From Cordia subcordata (lineage: Eukaryota > Streptophyta > Magnoliopsida > Boraginales > Cordiaceae): a DNA stretch of 64,000 nt. Numbering within the stretch: the stretch's first letter is position 1; each line of letters starts with the position of its first letter. The notes beneath the pieces are model-generated. The model worked only from the letters and a program-made list of their open reading frames with translations. It was not told the origin of the DNA and did no database searches. The translations under genes were made by a program, and so were the position numbers. The stretch lies in contig JAPTOF010000010.1 in assembly GCA_028554755.1 (NCBI GenBank), positions 1,066,501 through 1,130,500 on the forward strand. Reading direction: 5' to 3'. This document shows, piece after piece, positions 12,005 through 28,302 of the stretch.

Positions 12005-15000
12005 TTAGTGGAAAACTTGAGGTGATGCATAGTATTCGCTTTCGTTGAACACGGGTCTTAGATCTTCTTCACACATGAAATCCAACGGGAAAGAAACAAG
12101 ATGCCCCTTCATGGTCTCTAACCTCTCCATGGGATCAGTTCCTTTGATATCTCCATCTTGATACGTTTCTAACTTGTCGGGGGCGATTCCCAAGTCGATG
12201 GTCGTATGGCCGAGCTTTTCCTTCCAGTATGCCATGGATTGCCGAAGAGAAATCCTGGATGTCATTTTTACACAGATTACACATGAAGGAGAGGATAGCA
12301 AATCAAAGCAGCCGGATCATACCTGGAATGTATAAGATCGTTGGGTATACATGAAAACACGTCTTGGTAGATCATGGTGTTTGTCTGTAAATAAGACATG
12401 AAATTATTTGAGGTGGCATACGAAATCCATTGCATAAGATTTTCCGAAATTTACCTTTGCGGTTGCCATCCATATATCTTTGTAGGTTGAGTCGATTACC
12501 GGGTCGTGCACATGATTAATCTGAAAATTAGAAAGAAAATGTTAGGCATTGCTTTAAAGAAAAAGCAGTAATAATCTTATTTTCAAACTCTTTTTCACTA
12601 TGGGGAAAGCCTGAGTTACAGCTTACAAACCTCTCTAGCATGAAGGCCGAGGTGTTCAGACCACAAAGAGAGGCGGAGACTGAATGCAAACTTTCCAGCC
12701 TTCCATGGCATGCCTCCCATATATGAATCAACTAATTCTTTGTCCTCAATAAGAACACCAATCTGAAACACCGACATCACAATCTTCATCACATTTAAAG
12801 AAGCCAGGTTTCTAGATGTACCAAAGATGAATGAGAATCAGAAAACTAACTATATCATTTAGTGAGGAACTTGATATCCGGAGGGACACTTGTGCAAGTA
12901 TAGTTGGAATTTAACAACATATCTGAGTTGCTAGACCAGTACTTAATATTGAAACTTGCACTCATTTGTCAAATATCATATGGAAAATTTCTTAAAGTGT
13001 AATTCAACTAATTTTATTGGTTTTCAAGTTGATCAAACAAAAGACTGAGAAATAAAGCAGAACATGTAACTGTTAACAGAAACGTACTCCTATATTGTGC
13101 CTACAATTAGTTAATAACATGTAAGTTTAAATTGAAAAGGCAACTGGAGACTTGATGAATTTAAAATGAGAAAGGCATCTTTCCAATTCTGAACCAACTT
13201 TTATAGGATACAATTCATAAGTTATGTATACTTGAAAAATGTCCCTTCTGCATTCCTGCTACGAAATCTAGTCCTCAGCCAATTTTCTACTTCGCAGAGA
13301 CAGGCAGAAAAAGAATTCGATGAACAAAGCAGGCCACAAGCATGTATCTACAATAGAGCATAATATAACACACAACATGCTTGTTTCTTCAACAAAGCGA
13401 ATGCTTCAAAACATACTGAAAGTAGAAACTCGTCAAATTCACACTAATGATTTAAATATAAAAATGTAGAGCATGATAAGCCCAAACTGATCACCTCTGA
13501 GTCCCTTGATCCCAGCAAACTTCTGTCATTGATATTGGCGGATCCAACTAAGGTTGTACGGTCATCAATTATCATGATTTTGCTGTGCACATATACCTAA
13601 GGAAATAAAACAATCAGTAATATAAGCTATAACTTCATGCAATATAAGCTGATACACAACTTGATTTCACCATGCAAGACGGCTTGAAATGTGACTAGAA
13701 GAACAAACAAATCTTGATTGAACAAATAGAGAGGACACAAAGTGTGCAGATTTCTAAAGTTCTCCCTAGAAGAACAAACACTTTTCCAAAGAAGTAAACT
13801 TGTTCCAGCAGTAGTTATTCTCCACTAAGATAATAGAGAAATATTTTCCTAGATAAACCGCAAAGAAAGGAAATTGTGAACATCTCCTATCTAATTTCAC
13901 CTTAAATTTCACTTTAAAGAGATCCTCAGGTATTCTACAGAAATCTGGTACTCTACAAGCAGCTTTCCCTTTATTGATGCCCATAAGGAATCTCTCTCAA
14001 CTAAGGTTATTGTAATAAGTTTCTGATTAGTATACACAGGCTCAGGGAAGGGAAAATCAATAGTACCTACCTGCTTCTTAGAATGCATATAACTGCGTAT
14101 CCTAAAACTTTTGAGTTGTTTAGATAGGTATTGCAATTGTTTTACATAACAAAGTATAATCAAATGTTACCTGACTAGTAGCTACAGGACCACCATCAAA
14201 AAGTCTACCATAGGATCTGAGACCATAGAAAGATATGAAATCCTGCATTCTGGGGCCCACAAGATCATAGAGATTATGCAATATCGAATTATGCCCTCGG
14301 CATATTGTTCGATATTGCCAATGCATAATGGCTCTCACAGATGCAGCACCCGCGTCATCCAAGCCACCCTGTAAAAGCATGACTTTTGAGGCAAATACAT
14401 ATACATGTAGGTAATATGGGAATTAGAAGGTACATAACCAAAATAAGCACCTGGAATCCAGGAATAAGTGGTATGACAATAATGACTCTGAAACACTTCT
14501 TTTCATTGATGGCTCGCATAATACGCCTGTATAATGCTTCTAAAACTCGATTTTTTATGGTCTCATCTCCTGAAAGGCCTGAGATGAAGAATTGATTCTG
14601 TAACCAAATCCACAAACAAGCATGTTAGAGAAAATGAACACTTCTCTATACCGCAAGGCTCCTACAGCGAATAGGCCAAGCAAGAAAGTACCCTACCAGA
14701 TTATGTGGTCAACCTAATATGAGAACTAGATTAAAGATTAAAGATAAATTAAACACTTAGAAATTATTATCATGAATATCTGCGTGAAATATAATGGAAG
14801 GACAAAATGAACAGTCTCCAGTCGCTTAAACTCGACAAAAGTTTGTATTGTCAACAATTAGAACTCCATCTAAACTCTCCCATTATGCTTAAATTTATCA
14901 TGTCCTGCCTCAGCAAGGATGGGAGTCAATTACAAGGATGGGACAAGCTGAGTTGGGACTCAAAGCAGCTTGCGGGGTAAAAGAAGCTATCAGGCAATAG

Positions 15001-18000
15001 GTAATCAGAGCTTATCTAGCTTGATAGTCTGGCTGGCTAACTTCAACTATCATTATAACATTAATGGTTATACAGGCCCCTGATACATTACAGGACAAGG
15101 GAAATTTATTCTATGTTTCATGACATAGTAACAAAGTATAATGCAACTTATCAAAAGAAGGGGAGAAAGAGTAAAAAGGAAAAAGAAAAAAAAAAAAAGT
15201 AAAAGAAAAGATAATCGCACACAAATTCAGATGTACTTAATGTGCATAACTGTTGGCAATACTGGTGCCTCTACCAGAAACTTGTAGAGTAACAAGTTTT
15301 TTTTTTGCTATGAACAAGAAAAGGATGACCAGTGAGACCAATGATAAAATTATAAGGTAGTTTTTTGTGCCTTTCAGATCTTCAAGTGTAGCTTATCCTT
15401 CTATCTTGTACTTCTTTAGCAATAAAACAAGGAAGAAGATCACTGCTTCATGAATTACAAGTGTTAAAGGGATTTGTCATTTGCTTTTACCTAACGAACT
15501 TATCAGAATAAAAGATTTTAAAGGAGAACATTTTTCAAAACCCAATATAGACAAAGTGTAACATGTTTCAAACCTCAATATAGACAAAGTGTTCTGCCTT
15601 TTCAATTAGATTACAGTAAGCATTGTGAATACTTTCTTCAATTTGGCTTGTTCCAGCAGACCATTGGCTGACACTCCTTATAACCTGGAAAACAAAAAAA
15701 GAATCATGGATACAATATGGTAAATGCAACAGCACTTCAATGTACGCCTTATCCAATAAAGGTTGCGCGCATGAAAAGAACTAGTTATGCAAAATCTATT
15801 ATTTTCTTCTCAGTTGAATGACTAATCGCCAAAAGTCATGAACAACATAACAATGCCTCATAGACTGCCATCAGGATGGATATATGGAAGCCATAAGCTA
15901 GGAAAAGCCAAATAATACTTATAATTCCAAAAGATACATATACAGTAATGAGTTAAATCTGACCTGACAGCGACATGATACACGAGGACCAACTTGACCA
16001 GTTTCATCAGCAGAAACAACAAGATCACCTCGCTCCTGTGTTTCCCACCATTCTTTTTCCGTGCTTAATTGAGGCCGCCACATGTTGGAAGACAACTCTT
16101 GCTGAAAATCCAAGGAATCAAGGTCATCCACGAAACCTTTCATTTGCATATCTGCAACTACTGGTTTAATTTTGCATTTCCGAAATGAGAAAGGCGTTCT
16201 GTTGGGCCGGCTCAGATGATCTTGTTGATAATCATGCCCAGCGTCAAATCCATTTAGTTTTGGTTCTCCACTCAGAGTATCATGCCCAACTACCCCTTGG
16301 GCCATAAGCAAAGGAACATCTTGGAAGTATGTTATCGAGGAAAATGAATCCTCCCGGTTAATTTCCTTAGGGTTGTTATCAGTATCCTTGTTCCCAATCC
16401 CTGTCTCTCTGCTCGGCCCCAAATAATGGGGAATAACCATGTGATGCTGAGGAATAAGTAGTGGAATCGCTTGCTCATTTGGAGCTTTGTTTCTCTGGAA
16501 GAAGGCATACCCGAATAAATGTAACCAAAATCAGGAATTCAATACATAAAATGAACGCTTATGCATGTGATTTGCCGCAAAAAGACCAACCTTAGCGTAG
16601 TTCCAACGCTGAACAAAGTGCCTAGCAACATCACGACAAGGCGGTCCCCAGAGGGCACAATGGACATCATGCCATGGCATACGGGGATATTTTCTCCTAT
16701 CTAACTCATCCTTCGTTGTATCTTCCCATGAATTTGGTTCTGATTCCCTGAAAATTGGCATCATGTGAGCAACTTGCATCTATACAATTTTTTGCTAAAG
16801 AAAGGAACTCTTCAGTAAGTAGTCTCCTTGGAGAAAGCAACAAAACCAGCCACACGTTTATTTATAAAGGTGAAGAATGTTTTTGGTCAATAACCAGAAC
16901 TGAATCAATCAAATGCACAATCAAATTATCTGATCAGGTAAAAGAGTTACTACACCACCTTACTCATCCAACTTAGCAAGTAACCAATGCAATAAAGAGT
17001 ACTTGTTTATACCATCCAAAAGGTCTTCTTGATATAACTTTTTTTGTTAATTCTCATCACATGACTAAAAATAATGATCAACAAAATTAACAAGCTCAAG
17101 CCTGATCAGAAAGGGAAGGGGCATTATATCACACTGGATAGTCTTTAAATTTCAACTATCCTCGAACTTACCAAACAAGGATCGTGCATAAGTGAAAATG
17201 CAAATAAACTTTGTGCAACATGTATACAAGAGGGGATGATACCTTGGGTTATAATAATCCTTTCCAGGCCATACCAGAGGAGGGCAATCACCCACTTTGT
17301 GTTCAGAGGAATCATAACGACCAAAACACAGGTCCAGTCCTCCAATGAAGCAAATATGATGATCAACAATGACAATTTTTTCATGATGTGACCTGTATGC
17401 AAACATCAATCAATATCAGAAGCAGAAAAGCCATGTCTACAACTAATCAAGGTCAGAATGACCCAAAAGGAGAAAGGAAATCAAGACAAACTCTGTAAAG
17501 TAAAGAGTATCAGATAAACTGCTTACCACAAATAGACACCAGCAGAAAAATGGTCAGGATAACGAAGTACTCGGATATTCTCATGGATGCCTAGAAGCTT
17601 TCTCTTGCTGTGAACGCTGTTAATTTTCAGAGCAAGAGAAACCTCTTTGTATAGAAGAATGTATATCTGCAGTAATACAATGAATTGGAAACATAACCAT
17701 TTTTCTCTTGATATTGAAATTGATTAACAGCATTTGTGGCACACAAACAAGATTATGAGAGAAAAACTTGGATGTTGCAAAATCCATCAGCAAAATAGAT
17801 GAAAACTAAGTACATTGCTCATAAATGTACTTCAGCAAATCAGTGAAACATAAATTAAGCAAAGCTTTTCCATAGTTAAAGTAATACTTGGCAAAAGCAA
17901 AATGAATTATTCATCAAAAGATGCATTAATACATGTTTATCTCTCATTCCTGCATGTATCAGATGAGTGCCTATTTTCAGTGACAATAGGGGGATTATGA

Positions 18001-21000
18001 GGGATTTTTGTGCCACTAGGGGTCCGATGCACCTTTAGGCGGCGACAGGGGGCTCCATAGCAATTTACCCAATAACATGGGAAATGCACAGATTAATCCA
18101 AGATGGAAAATAATCTCCAGAAGCAACCAACAAGCAGATTCAAACACTATAGATATAATAGGGTCCAGCAAGCACTGGCAAATAGTCAAAGCTACCTAAG
18201 TTCTAGACAGCAGAAGACTTATCCATATGACGTGACTAAGCTATTGAATGATACTTCTGTTGATATCTGGCTTGCATCAGCCAACCTTAGAAGACAAATA
18301 CTAAACTAAAATGTTGTCTGCATGGTCCCAGAGTTAATATGCACCTATGCATTCATTGTCAACAGTAAACTCTAGAACTTTTAGTACTCTTCAATACAGA
18401 GCACCAGAGCATTCTCTCGTTATATCTTTCACAAGCCTGGACTCTCTGCACAAGAAAATTTTGTCCCTGACCACTTTTACATAGGTGTAAAATGATGGAT
18501 AGTAAATCCTCTAAGACTTGGGTACCTGAACTCCTTGCTTTGCTTTCGCTTCAAGTAAAGATTCAAGACGGAAGGATGCATGAGCATGGAACGGACGACG
18601 CATGTACAGTTCTGGACACAGCCACCAGCCACAAATAAATATCTGCATGAAGCCTCAAATCATGCAACACTTGCAAAAACGAATATTTGATAGCTAAAAA
18701 CTAGAGATAGATTTTAGATAGCAGATATGAACCTCAGACTTTGCTTCCTCAATTGCCAAAGCAACAGCTCCGAATGCTGCTTGACCATCAACAAACCACT
18801 GAGCCTGACTTCCATCTTCACCCAAACCTCTGGGAGGAGCAAAAGATCCAAAGCGGTGCGGGTGACACCAACCCTCAGGTGGCCTAAGCCCAGCATCATT
18901 TATTGCAGCAACCCAATCTTTAAGTTTAGCATTACTCTTGGTTCTAACCTTAATAATCCGAGTACCACAAGACACCTGGAGAAAAAAAAAAAAATATTGC
19001 TTTTAGTCTTCCAGAAAGCAGGGATAATCACACTCACTTTGAGCATAGAACGAGACCGACCAATTCACCATTATACAAAATGACTGTGGGATGGCATATT
19101 TCAGCCACTATTACTCCCCCTGAATGTTTAATATGGTTGTGAAAAAGCCTAACATCACATGAACTCAAATAAATTGGCTACCTAGAATAATATGATGAAC
19201 CCAGCAGGCGGTAGACCTCTTGATTGATGTATATCAAAAATTCCTAAATGAGGTAAGTGTCAATCTCAAATAGACCCAGGACTTTGGATATAATATTCAC
19301 CGAAAGCTTAGCCTTTACATAATTATATTACGAAAGATTATCACAAGTTCATTCTGTAAAAGGCCCATTTAATTTCTACGGAACAATTTCAGTTTCCAAA
19401 TTCGCCTTTTGAAATCTATCACTAGGAGTTGCCAATCTCCTGTAATTATGGTATTTCATATGTCATGCACTGGCAAAAAGGGGAAGATTCCAGAACAAAC
19501 AACCTGTAAACTTACTGCATCACTGAACAAGAGAAATCAGAAAAGCATGCTCACCCTAAAATAATGGCGTAAGGGGTTGTGATCCTTTATTTCTTTTGCT
19601 AATGATACCCGGCCGTCTCCATTACCATCTGAAGGTGGTAGTACATCAAAGACAACTATGTCCAAAGGCTTGGTATCAAAAGGATCTTTAAGGAAAGCCA
19701 AGAATCCAGGTTTCAGTACAGCCCAAACCTGCACATTGTCCAAGGGAACAACAAGACATGAATCTATGACAAATTTTAAATCATTAAACATATAAGCACA
19801 TTTATCTCTGAGGAAGTTAGCTACCCCTAGTCCCACGTCATTATGCCACAAAAAAGGAACTGAATAAAGGAAGCTAAAATATTCATTCAAAGATCTAGCT
19901 TATATCGCAGCTCAGAAAAACAAAAATGGACTAGGGGCAGCTCAAAATTTCACTGGAATAAATTCAAGAAAGATAGCTTGAATAACAAACAATATGCATA
20001 AAAAGTGAGAACATCAAATATAGAAGATGAATATGTAAATTTTGATGCTTGGGAGTGCTTCGAATTTCAATACTTGGAAGTGGCTCCTCATATGCAGGAA
20101 CTTTCTAAGTTGATATACATCTTTTAGTCAAACAAAAAGGATGAGCAATGTCAGTGAGTGGAATTTGATAGATTTAGACTTGTTCAATAAGCTGATATCA
20201 TTTGGGGTTAGCAAGGCTGGCTCATTGGGTAGGGTGCAGCTAGCCAGCTGCCAGGGATGAACTTGTTTGTCTGGTGAAAAAGTGACAATTGATACATTTC
20301 CCTTTCTTATTTCCGTAGTTACATTACCATCATATTACTCATTTCGGCTGTGCAATCTTGCATGTGCACATCATGTGTCCTCTTGCAATCACAGACTCCC
20401 GATAAAACCGGAAGAAGGACCATTTCTGGCGATTTTGAAAGAATGCAGTAAAAACAGATAAAATGAAACTCTTTAAAAAAATTGATGCCATAAAGTATTC
20501 AGAAACAGAGTTGCTTGTTGAAATACAGAAGTACTTCCAGATAAAGCAAAAGCAGTTTTGTCACTGGTAGATACTCTGACTCACCCATTTCTCAACAGCA
20601 TAAGATGAAACATATGAACAATACATAAGTACACCATAGACTCAGAGAAAAATTATCTTACCTTTTGCCAGTTGTCTTTACAACAACTAAACCACTGACA
20701 TGAGCAACATCCGCTAGGGTCATCATTGCTCAGAATTTTAGGCAAATGCTTCACTAGAACATAATCTTCTTTCAGCTTAGGGCCATATTCTGGTGAAAAG
20801 GATAATTTTGATACCTCCAAGAACTTGCAAACCTAATAAACATATTTGGGAACAGTAAAAAGTAGGTAAAGAAAATCATATAGCAACAAGTGACAGAAAC
20901 AAACGATTCCTTAAGGAAGAACATACAAGTAATAACAAATTCTAGGTGATCTTGAAATCAAAATCGAGGTTCGAAGCATAAAAGAAAAAAAATAGAAAGA

Positions 21001-23444
21001 GAACAACATATTTATCAAACCTTCTTATATAGAAAACATCAATTAGGAGAAAATTATAATTGACTGCCACAAGTTACTTCAAGAAATCATACAAAATTTC
21101 ATTTGAAGGCTAAATCTATAATTTCAAAATGAAAATATTCGTGACCATGATATGGCTTACTTGTTGAACCATTGCAAAGCAATAAGAAATATACCAATCA
21201 ATGTTCAGAAAAACAGACTGCTATAATGATATTTAGTTTTCTCCGGTTCAATATATAATATATTAATATAATAATTGCATTATCTCCAAACTTTGCTAAT
21301 TTTATGTAAAATTAGATAACATTGACAGAAGAAAATATTGCAATTAATACCAGAAACTTCATGAGCTGGCCTAGATTACCTCTCTGGAATTCACAATATC
21401 CATATTTCCAAGGAAATGATTTAAATATCCCTGCATTGCGGCTTTTGCTTGGTCCGACATGGAATGTTGCCTTCCTAGTGCTGGTCGGATAACTGGTAGA
21501 GCAGCACTAGATGGAACATCTCTGAACCAAAAAACCCCCTGTAAGAATTATACCAATCATACACTAATCAACACATGCTTTGCTTCCGTATGACAACCAG
21601 CTATCAATCAACAGTTACCTGTTCCGAACACTCTCCTCATTTCGCAGTGGAACAATCTCATCATCTGGGTCATCATCATCATGCACAACTGCTTGATGCT
21701 CTCCTAGTCCAAGATTTTGAAGCCATTCTTTGACCTTCAAAATAATATACCAACCAGTGAAAACATCAATGCTCCGCAGTCATAGAAATGGGGTAAATGT
21801 AATACTTTGGTACGGAGAGGCTTACAAGACCGCTATTATATAAGGCTATACTATTTAAATATACCTGTTCTTGCTTCTCATGAATCTCCTCAATAATTGC
21901 CCGTTTCTTCAATGCAAAATGTAAATAAAATACTTGCGGTGCCTTCTTTACTAACTGCCACTTGAACTAATCAACAAACAAATACAATTAGTACACTAGT
22001 AAATGTCAACTAATAGATGTCCTCCCTCTCGGTAAAACAGAAAAGACACTGCTGAGAATCAATACCACAAAGTGAGCAGTATTATCAAGCAGACGCATTA
22101 ATTTCTAATACCACAGAATCAAAATGAAAGAAATAAAATTTCCTATTGTCACACGAGCAGTATTCTTTCCATCTGCCAGCTCACTCCCACTATTTTATAA
22201 AATTACAAGCAAGTATTGCTATGAGCCTATTAACAAAATTAAGCTCTTTCCAGTAGTGCCATCTTTTTAGCCTGTAAAGTTGCTGGAAACATCTTAGGAT
22301 TGATGGTATACAACTTTTGTAACCGATTCAGGACCCAATAGAGTATTTGCTTAATAAGCAAAACAAATTAATCTCACAAGCTCCTATATTCCTCCTTACT
22401 TTTACTGATTTTTTTGCTTCAAATTGAATTAAATTAAGCTCCCGGGTTTCCTCCTTATGTTTTCTGATTGTCTTTTCTAAACAACAAATTGAATTCTCTT
22501 CAGATCCATTTAGTTGCTTCAATTTTGACTCTAAAGCTTCCAGCTTCTCAATATATCAAATTTTGTTTTTCCAAAGTTATCGAGTGTCAATCAAAATTCA
22601 AGTCTATACAGCAATATCAACAAAATTTTCATTCCCCCCTCATTAATTCAATCCCTAATTCTCAACATACACATAACAAAACAGTACACACAAAATAAAT
22701 AAACCTACATGTTTCTTAAAGAATTTTTTAAAACTTAGTTGAATTGCGAAAATAAATTTTGGCATACACAAGTATATAGAAGCCCCTATATTTCTACTAA
22801 AGTTACGAAATTTAGCTGAATTATGAACTTAAATGTTGTGCATTTCAAAGAAAATTAGCGAAACTATGAACTTAAATTTCGTGTATTTCGAAAGAAAATT
22901 AGCTGAAACGGAATTTAGTTTTGGCATATAAACGCGTAAAAACCAATATGTAAATAAGTTGAAACAAGAAATAGCTGAATAAACAAAAAATAGCTGAATT
23001 ATGAACTGAATTTTCGAAGATTTCAACTTGAACATACATATGCAGAAATCTACGTATTTCCACAAAAATCTATAAACTGATTAGCTGAATCACGAACTTA
23101 ATTCTCAACAGATGAGCTCAAAATTCGAAACAAACCTGCATATATTCATAAACCTACTACATAGTTCCACAAATACTGAAAAAGAAATTAGCTGAATTAT
23201 GAAGATAAAAGGTGCAGAGCTCATCCTCTACCTGTTTGTATTGGAATTCAATAGTATAAGTTAGCAGCATGGGGCTGATATCGCCGGCGTCGGGGCGCGA
23301 AACTTCGACGATCGTCGCTTTCGGCAACTCGTCGAAAATCTGAGTCGACTCGTCGCCGTGAAACGATGACGTCCTCCCCGCCGGCGGCGGCTCCGATTGC
23401 ATTTGCACGTACCTGTGCCCCGCTACCCCATCCGCCAACGCCAT
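12005..23444 (-). CDS. PLDZETA1: Phospholipase D zeta (PX-PH type)
   Basis: Twenty exons give 1107 residues: 23232-23444, 21865-21966, 21619-21734, 21380-21521, 20662-20832, 19555-19728, 18733-18975, 18526-18642, 17527-17666, 17243-17392, 16591-16747, 15964-16494, 15574-15684, 14451-14597, 14171-14368, 13495-13596, 12631-12762, 12455-12520, 12323-12384, 12005-12254. All junctions are GT-AG and in phase. The enzyme hydrolyses phosphatidylcholine to phosphatidic acid. The N-terminus carries PX (about residues 35-170, [17 protein letters not shown]) and PH (about 200-335) regions instead of C2, which defines the zeta class. Both HKD motifs are intact: HHEKIVIVD (H476, K478, D483) and VHSKIMIID (H908, K910, D915). 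The C-terminus ends [13 protein letters not shown] as in known zetas. The ATG at 23444 is used; an in-frame extension to 23453 starts at TTG. The zeta1 label, rather than zeta2, is a guess from length and the QMQSEPP start. Confidence 0.95.
15543..15592 (-). repeat. 33-bp tandem duplication over a PLD zeta splice donor
   Basis: The 17-base word CAATATAGACAAAGTGT occurs at 15543-15559 and again at 15576-15592. The second copy is the 3' end of exon 13 (15574-15684) and its donor lies just beside it. The duplicate copy lies in the intron with a similar GG|GT. Using that second donor would read GTT TGA after the normal exon end and so stop translation. Confidence 0.6.
22720..23200. repeat. Degenerate repeats in PLD zeta intron 1
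   Basis: Variants of TTAGCTGAATTATGAACTTA recur at uneven spacing (near 22811, 22850, 22905, 22968, 22988, 23083 and 23188), interleaved with GTATTTC-like words. It looks like a decayed tandem repeat in the first intron. No function is visible. Confidence 0.45.
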
Positions 23445-24988
23445 CTTCTCCAATTAATTAATATAAAAAATTATTCGAAATTTTATTACACACAAAATAT
23501 AATAAATTAGAGGTTTATATATAAATATAGATCTAGAGAGAGAAAATGAGTTGGAAAATGATGAGATTATAGAGAAAGAAAGTAGACAGAAGGTGAGTAA
23601 CGTAAATGGTTTTGACTTAGTTTTATTTTTTTAAAAAAGATTAACTAAAGGAGAACACTTTCCCGCTTCTGTCAGAGGGCTCCTTACCTAACCTAGGCAG
23701 GAGATTAATCGAGGGATGTGTGTAAGTGGTAGCCTGACCAGGGAGAGAACTAACGGGCGTGAAAATTCAGCAACAGCCCCTGCAATATTTTAACGGAGTA
23801 CTGCCGCTACACAGATTCGATCCAGCATTATCAGGATGTCTCTACCCCAATTACCTGATCACTTACTCACTCACTTGTGCCCCTAGGGGCTTGACTTGTT
23901 TTATTTGGTTTATACGTTGGACTCCGCCAGACTTATTTTGACTTTTTTTTCCCTATATTTCTAAAACCTGATATTAATTTTATTCTACATATCTTTTTAG
24001 TCTTACAACAAGAAAAAAAAATTATCCTTTAATTTTTCATTTTGCTCAATCAGCCTAATAATTACCTCTTATTTTGATATTATTTCTTAACTCTATTATT
24101 CAAATTTTTTTGAGTTTAAGTAAAACCCTTTTTAGTAATAATAAAGAATAAAGATAAACGTTAATGCCCAATACTATATCACAGTTAAATGTGTGTTAAT
24201 TTTATCCAAAATGAATTATTTGGACAAAAAGGATAGACAAACGACCTTGCTTAAGTATTTATTAGGTGACTTTTAAGTGGGTGTCGTAAGTTTAACTAAT
24301 ATGATTAATTATTTTGTATCGGTTAAATCGAGATTTAAGTAATTATCATTTTGCAAGACCCAAGGATCTAAATTCAGAGGTGTTATCACTTTGCAGGAGC
24401 GGGAGATCTAGATTCGGAGGCGTGATCGGAGGACTTTGTAATTGATTAGATTAGTATTTGAATTGACTCTCGGCAATTGATTTGGGGAAATGAGGAAGTT
24501 TCAATTAAGGTAGTCTTGACTGAAAATGAAAAAACTGAGGTGGTCGGCCAAAAGTGTTAATATCAGATTGCAATATATATTTTGTTTAGCTAGATTCGCT
24601 GAAATAATTTTGCTTAGCCAGATTTCTTCGAGATTTTCAGTTAAAATAAAAGGTTAATCTTGATATTTCTAGAAGTAACGATGAATTTAGAAACAGTTTA
24701 TAATTATTTGATAATAGTTTTATATGATTCGAAACCAATTGCAATTATTATATAGTAAAAATAATTGGACAATTATTAAATCATTAATTATAAACAATCG
24801 ACAAACGTAAAAACGATATATAATATAATTGGATATACAGGAATAGAGTTATGGGAAGAATCCGAACGAAACGTAAAACTTCCAACCTCAGATTTGGTGG
24901 GCATCTTAAGATGCTTGCCGATGCAATTTAGAACGTCTTGCAGCCCAGAAAAGCTTTCAATGGCCTACCAGCACAGCAGCGTTCAAGA

Positions 24989-25224
24989 CTCGCTCCGATT
25001 AGCCTTTTTCTCAAAAACGTTTTTGCCTAAAACTTTTTAATTAAAATACTTTTTAAAAAAGCCAAAAACTCTGACTCCTAAGTCCTACCCAACAAAAAAA
25101 ACTGAAATTAAACTTTTTTTGAGAGTTTCATTTTTCTTTTTCAAATCTAATGCAAATTCTCATTGCTTTTAAGAAAAAAATATGTTTTTCTATTAAAAAA
25201 AAAAAAAACAATTCAAACAGACCC
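24989..25224. mobile_element. Tourist-like MITE copy 5
   Basis: The left end CTCGCTCCGATTAGCCTTTT and right end AACAATTCAAACAGACCC are an imperfect inverted pair. The inside has AAAACTTTTTAATTAAAATAC and GCCAAAAACTCTGACTCC, as in the sister copies. The right flank is TTA. Confidence 0.65.
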
Positions 25225-25314
25225 TTAATGCCTTATGTTTAGGCTGCATTTGAGGAGTAAAAAACTTATAGGTTACCCTATGTTACGAGTTAAATTCAAC
25301 AATTGTGAATTACG

Positions 25315-25408
25315 CAAAATATTTTATCATAACTGCATTATCAGCTCGCTGTCGTTACCTGCAAAATATTTTATCATAACTGCATTATCAGCTCGCTGTG
25401 GTTACCTG
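25315..25408. repeat. 47-bp tandem duplication
   Basis: Two adjacent 47-base units, 25315-25361 and 25362-25408, starting CAAAATATTTTATCATAACT and ending GTTACCTG. They differ at one base (CTGTCG versus CTGTGG), so the duplication is recent. Confidence 0.9.
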
Positions 25409-25528
25409 TTCTCGCATTTGAGAGCCTGGTCATGGAAACAAAGCATGAATATTTCCCAGTGAAAGCCAGACAAATACAGTCAGCCATGTGAATTGTGGCT
25501 GCACAATATGCTCCCATTGCCTTTAAAT

Positions 25529-25704
25529 GCTCGTTTAAATTGACTTCTTTCCAAAAGCATTTTTTTTAATAACTTTTAAAAAAAATACTTTTTTGAAAGT
25601 CAACTTAAATAATTATTACAAAAAAAAAAAGAATGTGCTTTTTTTTTAAGGGAGGAAAAATGTTTTTTTCTGGAAATAAAAGAAAAACCAATCTCAACAG
25701 ACCC
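25529..25704. mobile_element. Tourist-like MITE copy 6
   Basis: It starts GCTCGTTTAAATTGACTTCT and ends AAAACCAATCTCAACAGACC. The flanks are TAAAT on both sides. It is a short internal-deletion form about 176 bp long. Confidence 0.65.
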
Positions 25705-25972
25705 TAAATAGACCAGATGACAGATCCTCCAAAACAAAACCTTAAACAACAATGGTTGAGCAAAACAAATTTCCGTAAAATCTTGAAATCAAAATTGTAG
25801 ATATCATTGTACAATCTAACACGATTTGCCATCATAGTACTGTTCTATTCGGGCATGCAACAAATTTCACGCACAAACATTTAGAAGTACGTTACTTTGG
25901 AGATATAATTGACTGCTTAAGAGTGAGCAAGGGCCACATTCCTCGGGTCTTTTCTGGAAGGTACCTTCTTGT

Positions 25973-28230
<2,258 letters not shown>

Positions 28231-28293
28231 TGTTGCTCCCCTTTTCTCTCTTACTGACCGCACGATCGAGCTAAAAGTAGCTTTATAATAGGG

Positions 28294-28302
28294 TTAGGGT
28301 TT
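28294..28302 (-). promoter_or_regulatory. Telo box (AAACCCTAA) of the eL19 promoter
   Basis: On the minus strand AAACCCTAA lies 64 bases upstream of the eL19 ATG. Telo boxes are common near the transcription start of plant ribosomal-protein genes and act with other elements in dividing cells. A TATA-like TATTATAAAG lies just downstream (28281-28290). Confidence 0.75.

Larger units (their letters stand above)
23445..25972. other. Intergenic between PLD zeta and eL19
   Basis: The left part is presumably the PLD zeta promoter and 5' leader, with several GAGAGA runs near 23535-23580. No coding exon was found; the plus-strand frame 23759-23941 is unsupported. Two MITE copies (24989-25224, 25529-25704) and a 47-bp tandem duplication (25315-25408) lie to the right. 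Confidence 0.5.
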
